This document shows, in pieces, positions 8,120 through 15,238 of a DNA stretch of 64,000 nucleotides. The stretch covers positions 27,520-91,519 of the forward strand of contig JALSNX010000022.1 in assembly GCA_026986775.1 (NCBI GenBank), given 5' to 3'. A model generated the notes under the pieces. The model searched no databases, had not been told where the DNA came from, and worked only from the letters and a program-made list of their open reading frames with translations. The position numbers and the translations under genes were made by a program. This DNA is from Caldifarciminota bacterium (GTDB lineage: Bacteria; Hydrothermota; Hydrothermia; UBA1063; CAJXJZ01). Within the stretch, counting starts at the first letter, position 1. The number at the start of each line of letters is the position of its first letter.

Positions 8120-9202
8120 TCAGTTTTTGCTCTTAAGTTCCTGGTACTTTTTCATAGCCTCTTTTGCTTTCTGTTTGTCGCCCAATTTTGCATAAAAGAT
8201 ATAGAGCATTTCATAGTAATCTGCATTTTTGGGATTGAGCTTTACTAATTTCTCGTATGCTTCAGCCGCCTTTCTGTAATAGTCTTTTGACTCAGACTTT
8301 TTCTTTTCATTTTCTAATTTCTGGGCATAGAGGTATGATGCAAGTCCAAGATTCTGAAGAGCAGCCTCGTCATCTGGCTGATGTGAGAGGTATGATGTAA
8401 AGGCTTTAACTGCAACGTCATAGTGTTTATTGTTAAAAGCAGATATTCCATAGTTAAAGAGAAGGTCAATGTCAGCTGTATCCTTTTGTAGTGCTTTTTT
8501 ATAGTATTCCTCTGCAAGTTCTGGATACTGCTTGTTTTCTTTGGAATTTTTGAAATAGAAGCTGGCAACTTTGGCATAGTTGTCTTTTGTCGGTGCCAGC
8601 TCAATGGTTTTCTTGAGGCTTTCTTCTGCCTTGGAGAGATACTCTGATTTATGAACTGTATCCTTTGATGCGAGTGAGTCATAAATATTTGCAAGGTAAA
8701 CGTACACAAGCGGATTTTTGGGGTCAATTTCTTTTGCCTTATTTACATAGGCTTCTGCTGTGTCAAACTTTCCTTCCTGAAGATATATGGTGGCTACAGA
8801 CAACAAAGCGGCCTTGTTCTTTGGAGAAAGTTTAAGTGCATATTCAAAGTACTTTAAAGCCCTGTCTTTATCCTGACTGTACGTGTTTTTTCCAGCTGTG
8901 AGAAGAATGTTTATTTCGTTCTCCCCGATTTTGTCTTTGAGCACGCCCTGTTTATCAAGGTCTATTGCCTTAATCAGATTGTCTGCTGCGTCCTGATATT
9001 TCTGCATACCTGTGTATGCCATGGCAATCCAGTAATAAGCTTCCGGGTCCTGTGGTGCCTCTTTTACCCATGCCTTTCCTTCATTAAGGGCTTTTGCCCA
9101 GTTTCTCTGCTGTATGTAGATTTTTACACTTGTTTTATGTGGTGTGCTTGCACAGCCTGCAATTACTCCCACGAGCAACCCTGCTGCAAGAAACCTTTTC
9201 AA
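8120..9202 (-). CDS. TPR-repeat lipoprotein
   Basis: 360 residues. It starts from TTG behind AAGGAGGT, and the lipobox VGVIAGC gives a lipidated Cys17. The rest is a run of tetratricopeptide repeats (PEAYYWIAMAYTGMQKYQDA, KNKAALLSVATIYLQEGKFD, DLLFNYGISAFNNKHYDVAV and others), about eight units, ending in a lysine-rich helix. Such proteins scaffold envelope complexes, and BamD- or PilF-like roles are possible but not shown. Alanine- and lysine-rich composition and regular repeats are clear. It is expressed from a consensus-like promoter divergent from the second HU gene. Confidence 0.85.
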   Translation of the reverse strand: MKRFLAAGLLVGVIAGCASTPHKTSVKIYIQQRNWAKALNEGKAWVKEAPQDPEAYYWIAMAYTGMQKYQDAADNLIKAIDLDKQGVLKDKIGENEINILLTAGKNTYSQDKDRALKYFEYALKLSPKNKAALLSVATIYLQEGKFDTAEAYVNKAKEIDPKNPLVYVYLANIYDSLASKDTVHKSEYLSKAEESLKKTIELAPTKDNYAKVASFYFKNSKENKQYPELAEEYYKKALQKDTADIDLLFNYGISAFNNKHYDVAVKAFTSYLSHQPDDEAALQNLGLASYLYAQKLENEKKKSESKDYYRKAAEAYEKLVKLNPKNADYYEMLYIFYAKLGDKQKAKEAMKKYQELKSKN

Positions 9203-9228
9203 GACGTTACCTCCTTTTTATGGGGTAT

Positions 9229-9257
9229 ATTATAAGACACCGAAAATGTATATACAA
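9229..9257 (-). promoter_or_regulatory. Promoter of the TPR lipoprotein-argF operon
   Basis: On the minus strand TTGTAT (9252-9257), a 17-bp spacer and TATAAT (9229-9234). A leader of about 20 nt with AAGGAGGT precedes the TTG start at 9202. Confidence 0.65.
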
Positions 9258-9296
9258 AGCCTGAGCCTGCAAGTTTATACAGTTCAATCGCTTGGC

Positions 9297-9325
9297 TTGA
9301 CTGTCCCTTAGGAACTTCGTATAAT
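9297..9325 (+). promoter_or_regulatory. Promoter of the second HU gene and long downstream operon
   Basis: TTGACT (9297-9302), exactly 17 bp, then TATAAT (9320-9325). The HU start with AAGGAGG lies 33 bp downstream. It is divergent from the TPR promoter, with about 40 bp between the two -35 boxes. Confidence 0.8.
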
Positions 9326-9358
9326 TTCAGAACTTTTGAAAGGCAAGGAGGAAAGATT

Positions 9359-9637
9359 ATGAAGAAGGCTGATCTCGTAGATAGAATTGCAGAGGAAACC
9401 GGGCTTACAAAAAAGGATGTATACATAGTGATAAACGAGTTTATTGCTCAAATCAAGCAGGCCCTCTGGAATGAGGAAAGGGTGGACCTTCGGGGATTTG
9501 GTGTATTTGAGGTAAAAACACGTAAACCAAGAATAGGCAGGAATCCAAGAACGAAGGAAAAGGTTGAAATACCTGGAAGAAAGGTTGTTACATTTAAACC
9601 TTCCAAACTATTTAAAGTAATTAAGGAGGAAAGATAA
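9359..9637 (+). CDS. HU-family nucleoid DNA-binding protein (copy 2)
   Basis: 92 residues, MKKADLVDRIAEETGLTKKD, with LRGFGVFEVKTRKPRIGRNP and arm segment VEIPGRKVVTFKPSKLF. This is a second HU/IHF-type protein, clearly diverged from copy 1 (arm VEIPGRK versus NIPARTA). The start has AAGGAGGAAAGATT. The stop overlaps the start of a 31-codon basic ORF by one base, so the HU gene and the putative small ribosomal protein are coupled. Confidence 0.93.
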   Translation: MKKADLVDRIAEETGLTKKDVYIVINEFIAQIKQALWNEERVDLRGFGVFEVKTRKPRIGRNPRTKEKVEIPGRKVVTFKPSKLFKVIKEER

Positions 9638-9732
9638 TGCCCTGTGGAAGGAAAAGAAAAAGAAAGAAGATAAAGACCCATAAGCTCAAAAAAAGAAGGA
9701 AGAGGGACAGGCATAAGAAGAAGAAAAGATAA
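9637..9732 (+). CDS. Tiny basic protein, AURKAIP1/COX24-like (probable ribosomal accessory protein)
   Basis: A 31-codon ORF missing from the track. It begins MPCGRKRKRKKIKTHKLKKR and ends in RHKKKKR, with about 20 Lys/Arg residues. It matches the pattern MP(S/C)GKKRKR-K-THK-KK of the COX24/AURKAIP1 small proteins known from Bacteroidetes-type genomes and related to mitoribosomal mS38. The ATG overlaps the HU stop (TAATG) behind AGGAGGAAAG, and the next gene starts 2 bp after its stop. Coding reality is supported by context and family pattern; binding to the ribosome is inferred from the family. Confidence 0.8.
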   Translation: MPCGRKRKRKKIKTHKLKKRRKRDRHKKKKR

Positions 9733-9734
9733 GG

Positions 9735-10238
9735 ATGCGATTTGTTGTATTGTCCGATACTCACATACCTCATCGGGCAAAAGGGCTGCCTGATGAGGTA
9801 TGGTCTTATATAGAACAGAGTGACGGTGTAATACATGCAGGAGATTTTACCTCATACGATTTTTATCTGGAACTCTGTGCCCGTGCAGGTGGAGAAGATA
9901 AGGTGTTTGCAGTATGGGGAAATATGGACGAAGAGTATTTATTCAGGAAGCTGCCAGAGAGACTTGTATTTGAAAAGGATGGTGTGAAGATAGGTGTTTA
10001 TCACGGAACAGGTGCTCCTTTTGGTATAGAAAAAAGAGTGTTTAAGAAGTTCAAGGAAGATATGCCGGACATTATTATATTCGGACATTCGCACCTACCC
10101 CTTAAAAAAGAACTGAATGGAGTATTAATGTTCAATCCCGGAAGTCCCACTGATAAAATCTTTGCAAGAAAGAACACCTTTGGCATTTTGGCCATAGAAA
10201 ATGGTGTTTTTAATATAGAACATATAGAACTGAAGTGA
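9735..10238 (+). CDS. YfcE/MJ0936-type metallophosphoesterase
   Basis: A 167-residue calcineurin-like phosphodiesterase. The metal-binding motifs appear in order: SDTHIPHR (residues 7-10), HAGDFTS, WGNMDEE (GN-D), YHGTG and FGHSHLP, then NPGSPT. Family members hydrolyse phosphodiesters such as bis-pNPP; the physiological substrate is usually unknown. The length is typical. It lies 2 bp after the COX24-like ORF and just before tRNA-Arg. Confidence 0.9.
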   Translation: MRFVVLSDTHIPHRAKGLPDEVWSYIEQSDGVIHAGDFTSYDFYLELCARAGGEDKVFAVWGNMDEEYLFRKLPERLVFEKDGVKIGVYHGTGAPFGIEKRVFKKFKEDMPDIIIFGHSHLPLKKELNGVLMFNPGSPTDKIFARKNTFGILAIENGVFNIEHIELK

Positions 10239-10243
10239 TTTTA

Positions 10244-10317
10244 GCGCCCGTAGCTCAAATGGATAGAGCGCGAGATTCCGGATCTCGAGGCTGGGGGTTC
10301 AATTCCCTCCGGGCGCG
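10244..10317 (+). tRNA. tRNA-Arg (anticodon CCG)
   Basis: A full cloverleaf. The acceptor GCGCCCG pairs with CGGGCGC, the D-arm is GCTC...GAGC, and the anticodon stem CGAGA/TCTCG has loop TTCCGGA (anticodon CCG, decoding CGG). The T-arm GGGGG-TTCAATT-CCCTC has one G-U pair. The discriminator is G10317 and the CCA is not encoded. It is in the same orientation as its neighbours: 5 bp after a stop and 11 nt before the next preferred ATG, so it must be excised from an operon transcript or have an internal promoter. CGG is a rare codon in these genes, which prefer AGA/AGG. Confidence 0.96.
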
Positions 10318-10328
10318 TGTTTAAGAAC

Positions 10329-11096
10329 ATGGGGAAAATACAAAAAAAAGAACTCGTTGAGTATCTAAATTCATATCTCAGGATAGCCGAGATTCGGGAT
10401 AGTTCTCTGAACGGTCTTGTTGTTGACAATGAAAAGGAAGAAATTGAAAAGATTGGTGTTGCTGTTGATGGTAGTCTTGATGCCATTAGCGAAGCTAAAG
10501 ATAAAAAGGTTGATTTTCTGATAGTACATCATGGGTTTTACTGGGGCAGACCACTTTATATTGACCTCTGGCTTAAAAGACGATTGAAGGCTTTATTTGA
10601 TAGTGATATGGCTCTTTATGCCGCACATCTTCCCCTTGATATTCATCCTGAAGTAGGAAACAATTATGGGGCTCTTAGAATACTCGGGTTTGAGGCAATA
10701 GAGCCATTTGGAGATTATCACGGAATTCCCATAGGTGTAAAATTCAGGGTTAAAGGTGGTATAAAAAGTATGAATGAACTTATAGAGTATATAAGTGAAA
10801 AACTCTTTTCCCCAAAGGATGTATGGAATTTTGGCAAAAGTGAAGTTGATTATGGAGTTTACTGTTCAGGTGGCTGTCTTTCTCTTCTTGACCAGGTAAA
10901 AAGAGCGGGAATTGACCTTTTTATTACAGGTGAAACTTCCCATGCCTACTATAATTCTGCAAGGGAAATGGAGTGTAACGTTATACTCCTCGGTCATTAC
11001 AGGTCAGAAACAGTTGGAGTAAAGCTTCTTGGCAGGCATCTTGGTGAGAAATTTGGACTGGATTATGTGTTTGTTGGGGAGGATACAGGATTATGA
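10329..11096 (+). CDS. Nif3/YbgI-like dinuclear metal protein
   Basis: 255 residues of the Nif3 family (also called GTP cyclohydrolase I type 2-like). Visible metal-site elements are FLIVHHGFYWG, YAAHLPLDIH and the late ITGETSHAYYNSAREM and LGHYRSET. Proteins of this family form toroidal hexamers with two metals; the function is uncertain. The track starts at a GTG that uses the tRNA discriminator base (10317), so I prefer the ATG at 10329 outside the tRNA. It overlaps gatB by 4 bp (ATGA). Confidence 0.88.
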   Translation: MGKIQKKELVEYLNSYLRIAEIRDSSLNGLVVDNEKEEIEKIGVAVDGSLDAISEAKDKKVDFLIVHHGFYWGRPLYIDLWLKRRLKALFDSDMALYAAHLPLDIHPEVGNNYGALRILGFEAIEPFGDYHGIPIGVKFRVKGGIKSMNELIEYISEKLFSPKDVWNFGKSEVDYGVYCSGGCLSLLDQVKRAGIDLFITGETSHAYYNSAREMECNVILLGHYRSETVGVKLLGRHLGEKFGLDYVFVGEDTGL

Positions 11097-12520
11097 ATAC
11101 AGAATTTGAGGCTGTAATAGGTCTTGAGATTCATTTTCAGCTAAACACTGCTACAAAGCTCTTCTGTCGCTGCAGGTCTTCTCACGATGCAGTCCCGAAT
11201 ACGAATGTATGTCCTGTGTGTATGGGGCTTCCAGGGGCACTTCCGGTACTGAACATGGAGGCAGTGAAGAAGGGCATAGGTATTGTAAGAGTACTGAACG
11301 GTAAAATTCATTCTCGCTCAAGGTTTTACAGAAAAAACTATTTTTACCCTGACCTCCCAAAAGGCTACCAGATTACCCAGTATGAGGCCTCTTTAGGTAC
11401 GGATGGCTATGTCATCATTAAAATTGATAATTTTGAAAAAAAGATTCGTATTGAGAGGATGAATCTTGAGGAAGAGGCTGCCAGATCCATTCATGTGAAG
11501 ACCGGTGATGTATTGCTTGATTATAACAGAAGTGGTATCCCATTGCTTGAGGTAACAACATATCCTGATATGCGCTCTCCCAGAGAGGCACGAATTTTTC
11601 TTGAGAAACTAAGAAATATGGTTCTGTATATTGGGGCATCCGGTTGTGATATGGAAAAGGGAGAGATGAGGGTGGATGCAAATATTTCAGTGAGAAAGAA
11701 GCACTCAGCAGGTTATGGAGTTAGAGTGGAGTTGAAAAACCTTAACTCTATCAAGGCTGTTGAAGATGCGCTTACGTATGAATACACACGGCATGTTGAA
11801 AATATAAAGAAAGGCATTCCCATTGAAAAAGAGACGAGGCTGTGGGATGAATTTAAGGGTGAAACGAGAAGCATGAGGAGAAAGGAAGAGTCGCATGACT
11901 ACAGGTTCTTTCCTGAACCGGACCTTCCAGAGCTTATACTGAGTGAGGAATTTATAAAAGATGTAGTTGAGAGTCTTCCGGAAATGCCCGATGAAAGGGC
12001 CAATAGATACGTGAATATGGGACTTCCTGTCTTTTATGTGGAGACAATAATAAGGGATAGGGCCATGGCAGACTATTTTGATAAAGTAGTCTCTGAATTG
12101 AATAGCCCCCAGAAAGTGGCAAAGATTCTTGTCAACGAACTTGCCGGTCTGGTTAGAAAGAAAGGACACAATTTCCAGAGTTTTCCGCTAAAACCGGAAG
12201 ATTTTGCTAAACTCCTTATGTTGCAGGAAGAGGGTAAAATCAACAGAAATCAGATGTTTTTGATTATCAATAGATTTCTTGAGGGTAAGGGTACACTTTC
12301 TGAACTGGTAGACTCCTTTTCTGCCAATAAAGTGGATTTTGTTCTGGAAGATGTTGTTAAAGAGGCGATCTCAGAAGGTCAGGACCTTGTAGAAAAATAC
12401 CGTGATGGAAAAACAGGGGTAATAGGGGCACTTATAGGTATAGTCATGAAGAAGACGAAGGGCAGGGCTGACCCTAAAGAGGTGAGAAAGCTTCTGCTCA
12501 AATTTATAGAGGAGGGGTGA
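11093..12520 (+). CDS. gatB: Aspartyl/glutamyl-tRNA amidotransferase subunit B
   Basis: 475 residues. It starts with the GatB core VIGLEIHFQLNTATKLFCRC, with the zinc CRC...CPVC pattern, LPVLN, KNYFYPDLPKGYQIT and SGIPLLEV. It ends with the GatB/Yqey tail domain that holds the tRNA elbow (GKTGVIGALIGIVMKKTKGR). GatCAB converts Glu-tRNAGln or Asp-tRNAAsn to the amide form, and GatB binds tRNA and phosphorylates the misacylated residue. gatC is encoded far away at 53021 and gatA is not in the window, so the operon is scattered. Confidence 0.96.
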   Translation: MNTEFEAVIGLEIHFQLNTATKLFCRCRSSHDAVPNTNVCPVCMGLPGALPVLNMEAVKKGIGIVRVLNGKIHSRSRFYRKNYFYPDLPKGYQITQYEASLGTDGYVIIKIDNFEKKIRIERMNLEEEAARSIHVKTGDVLLDYNRSGIPLLEVTTYPDMRSPREARIFLEKLRNMVLYIGASGCDMEKGEMRVDANISVRKKHSAGYGVRVELKNLNSIKAVEDALTYEYTRHVENIKKGIPIEKETRLWDEFKGETRSMRRKEESHDYRFFPEPDLPELILSEEFIKDVVESLPEMPDERANRYVNMGLPVFYVETIIRDRAMADYFDKVVSELNSPQKVAKILVNELAGLVRKKGHNFQSFPLKPEDFAKLLMLQEEGKINRNQMFLIINRFLEGKGTLSELVDSFSANKVDFVLEDVVKEAISEGQDLVEKYRDGKTGVIGALIGIVMKKTKGRADPKEVRKLLLKFIEEG

Positions 12521-12521
12521 T

Positions 12522-13472
12522 ATGTTGAATATTCTTGAAAAAAAGATACTTGAGCACTATGACTTTGCGGATATTATGGCCACGCTTCTTAAGTCTTTTG
12601 GAGCCAGACGTCTGGTTCTCAGAGTTCCTGTTCATGAGGAGAGCGAGATTTTTAAGACAATCTATGATAACAGGGGAGAGTTGCTTGAAGAAAAGAGGGA
12701 TGTACTCTCCGCTTACTACATGTCACACAATCAACCCGAATTCATTGTTGATTTTACCGGTGATATTTTTCGTTCAAGTGATATTCTGGATAGCAATGTA
12801 AAGGGGGCACTCATTGTTCCTGTGTTGTTTTCAGGCAGAGTTGTGGGCATAATGCATCTTCTCTTTGATTCTTATGATAATTCAGAGCAACTTCTAACAC
12901 GTATTAATAATCTGTTGCCATTTATCAGTCTGCTTGTGGCATACCGTTTGAAAGAGCTGGAACTTTCCGAAAGCGCACTTCTGGACAGGCTAACCAATCT
13001 TCCATCTGCCACATATTTCTGGCAGAGGGTGGATGAAGAGTACAGGAGAGCGAGAAGGTATTCAAGAAAGTTCTCCCTTATGCTGATTGATATTGATAAC
13101 CTGAGGGATATAAATGAAAAGTATGGACCAAGGACCACTGATAAGTTACTTCGTAAATTTGCGGAACTTCTCAAGAAACACTTTAGAAGCACTGACATAG
13201 TGACCAGATTTGGGGGAGATGAATTTGCGGTAATACTACCTGAAACAGGTCTTCAGAATATTTATCAGGTTGCTGAAGGTTTCAGACTGCGTGTAATGTC
13301 AACTCCATTTGAAATTGAGTTTGGACCTACTCTTAATATAACAGTGACAACTGCTGTTGTTAATTATCCTTCTGTGCCACTGGACCCTGATGCTCTTTTA
13401 GAAAAGTTGCTCCTGGGACTTAAAGAGGCAAAGAGTGAGGGGGGTAACAGAACCATGCTCATTAACTATTAA
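12522..13472 (+). CDS. GAF-like/GGDEF diguanylate cyclase
   Basis: A 316-residue soluble protein. Residues 1 to about 150 look like a degenerate GAF sensor (LLEEKRDVLSAYY, GALIVPVLFSGRVVGIMHLL). A GGDEF domain follows (LDRLTNLPSATYF at its start, FGGDEFAVILPETG in the active loop). The catalytic GGDEF is intact, and an RSTD inhibitory I-site lies exactly five residues before it. It is thus predicted to make cyclic di-GMP with product inhibition. The HD-GYP phosphodiesterase at 17053 is a natural counterpart. It starts 1 bp after gatB. Confidence 0.92.
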   Translation: MLNILEKKILEHYDFADIMATLLKSFGARRLVLRVPVHEESEIFKTIYDNRGELLEEKRDVLSAYYMSHNQPEFIVDFTGDIFRSSDILDSNVKGALIVPVLFSGRVVGIMHLLFDSYDNSEQLLTRINNLLPFISLLVAYRLKELELSESALLDRLTNLPSATYFWQRVDEEYRRARRYSRKFSLMLIDIDNLRDINEKYGPRTTDKLLRKFAELLKKHFRSTDIVTRFGGDEFAVILPETGLQNIYQVAEGFRLRVMSTPFEIEFGPTLNITVTTAVVNYPSVPLDPDALLEKLLLGLKEAKSEGGNRTMLINY

Positions 13473-14397
13473 TGTTTCTGTGAATAGTAGCAGATTGGAT
13501 GTATTCTTTAATACCATAAAAAGTGTTGTAAAAGGACAGGAGCATAATGTAAAGCTCCTTCTTACAGGGTTCTTTTCACGTGGACATGTACTTCTTGAAG
13601 GTATTCCAGGCACAGGAAAAACCACGCTGTCGCTTGCTTTTTCTAAACTCCTGGGTCTTGAATTCAAGAGAATTCAGGGGACAAGTGATATGTTGCCAGC
13701 GGATATTACAGGAGCCTTTGTTCCACAGAAAAATGATGGAAAATTGGTATTTTTAAAGGGTCCCATCTTTACTGATGTACTGTTGGTTGATGAAATCAAC
13801 AGAATGAACCCCCGAACACAGAGTGCCCTTCTTGAGGCTATGGAAGAAAGACAGGTGACCGTGGAAGGAAAAACTTACGCTTTAAGCTCATTGTTTTTTG
13901 TTATTGCCACTCAGAACCCTTCAGAATCCTATGGTACCTTTCCTCTGCCGGCGTCTCAGCTTGACAGGTTCATGATGAGAATTCAGATAAACCGTGTATC
14001 TGAAGATGTTGAGAGAAAAATACTGAGGGATGAACATTTAAGGGATAAAATAAAAGACCTTGAGGCCATTTTCAAAAGAGAGGAAGTCTACAGGATGATC
14101 AGTAATGCTGGAAGAGTAAAGGTTGGTTCTGAGATTGAAGATTATCTTATCTCTCTTGCGCATGCTATCAGGTCACATCCTGTATTTTTAGATGAACTTT
14201 CAACACGTGCGCTTTTGCATTTAAGGGATGCTGCCAGAGCCTTTGCTTACATAGAGGGCAGGGATTATGTTATACCTTTTGATGTAAAAAATGTTCTGGA
14301 GCCTGTGATACTCCATAGAATAGGTCTTCATCTAACCTATCAGGAAAAAAAGAAGTTGCTTGATGAAATTAAAGAATCTGTTGAACCGCCCATTTGA
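13435..14397 (+). CDS. MoxR-family AAA+ ATPase
   Basis: Up to 320 residues. Core motifs are GHVLLEGIPGTGKTTLS (Walker A), VLLVDEINRMNPRTQSALLE (Walker B), TQNPSESYGTFPLPASQLDR (sensor 1/arginine finger region) and a C-terminal lid. MoxR ATPases act as chaperones for metal insertion or complex assembly, commonly beside DUF58 and transglutaminase genes exactly as here. The track start is GTG 13435 inside the GGDEF gene, with AAGAGG upstream. GTG 13480, just after the upstream stop, would give a 305-residue protein with the usual N-terminus and is an equal candidate. Confidence 0.9.
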   Translation: MRGVTEPCSLTINVSVNSSRLDVFFNTIKSVVKGQEHNVKLLLTGFFSRGHVLLEGIPGTGKTTLSLAFSKLLGLEFKRIQGTSDMLPADITGAFVPQKNDGKLVFLKGPIFTDVLLVDEINRMNPRTQSALLEAMEERQVTVEGKTYALSSLFFVIATQNPSESYGTFPLPASQLDRFMMRIQINRVSEDVERKILRDEHLRDKIKDLEAIFKREEVYRMISNAGRVKVGSEIEDYLISLAHAIRSHPVFLDELSTRALLHLRDAARAFAYIEGRDYVIPFDVKNVLEPVILHRIGLHLTYQEKKKLLDEIKESVEPPI

Positions 14398-15238
14398 TAG
14401 AGTCAAAATTACACCTCTTGGAAGATTCTTTTCGGTTTTTACCCTATTTTTTGGAATAGCCACAATTAATTCCGGTAATAATCTTCTTTACATGATACTG
14501 GCTTACCTTCTCATTTTACTTTTTGCCTCTGGAATATTGAGCACAGTAAATATTCTATTTTTACATGTTCAGGCAACGGGGCAGGAAGCAATTTACAAAA
14601 AAAGGACGGGGAATATTATCCTGAAGGTAAGTAAAGGGAAAATTCCTGGTTTTTTCCTCTATTTCTGTACGGACACCGGCTGCGCTTTCCTGCCAGTACT
14701 GACGAGCAGGGTAGCTCTAATAAAAGTTCCTTATAAGGGTAAAAAACGGGGAATTCAGACAATATCAGATATTACCGTTTATTCTCTTTTTCCCTTCGGG
14801 TTTGCTAAGAGATGGCGCAATATCAGAATTGACGCAAAGGTTATAGTGTTCCCTGCAATAGACAGGGACGTAAATGATGAGTATGTCTTCAGGAGATATC
14901 TTCAGGGCGAGGAAAGTTCATCAAAGAGAGGATTTGATGGAGAATTCAGAGGTCTTAGAAGGTATAAAGCAGGTGAGAGCCTGTATCATATACACTGGAA
15001 GAAGTCGTTTAAAGAGTTAAATCTTAAAGAATTCGGAACAATGGAACAGGATAGTCTTGTCTTTCAACTTTCGCAAGACCCATCTGAGGATGATATTGAT
15101 AATGTGGCTTCCATGATACATCAATGGTTAAAGGCAGGAAAAAGCGTGGGACTTTTTGCAGAAGGAAGGTTTTTTGTTCCTCCATCAAAAGGTTCCACCC
15201 ATGAGTATAATTTAATGAAGAGGCTTGCCCTGTTATGA
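14360..15238 (+). CDS. DUF58 membrane protein
   Basis: 292 residues. Two adjacent transmembrane segments (TLFFGIATINSGNNLLYMIL and YLLILLFASGILSTVNILFL, about residues 25-70) are followed by a beta-rich soluble region. It contains the hallmark RRYLQGEESSSKRGFDGEFRG..RYKAGESLYHIHWKKSFK of DUF58, a VWA-like domain. It is likely anchored in the inner membrane and partners the upstream MoxR. It overlaps moxR by 38 bp if the tandem ATG at 14360 is used; in-frame TTG or CTG codons near 14378 could also serve. It overlaps the next gene by 4 bp. Confidence 0.85.
   Translation: MMKLKNLLNRPFDRVKITPLGRFFSVFTLFFGIATINSGNNLLYMILAYLLILLFASGILSTVNILFLHVQATGQEAIYKKRTGNIILKVSKGKIPGFFLYFCTDTGCAFLPVLTSRVALIKVPYKGKKRGIQTISDITVYSLFPFGFAKRWRNIRIDAKVIVFPAIDRDVNDEYVFRRYLQGEESSSKRGFDGEFRGLRRYKAGESLYHIHWKKSFKELNLKEFGTMEQDSLVFQLSQDPSEDDIDNVASMIHQWLKAGKSVGLFAEGRFFVPPSKGSTHEYNLMKRLALL

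Noticed and set aside
10317-10328. GTG start for the Nif3-like protein
   Set aside because: The GTG uses the tRNA discriminator base; ATG 10329 is outside the tRNA.
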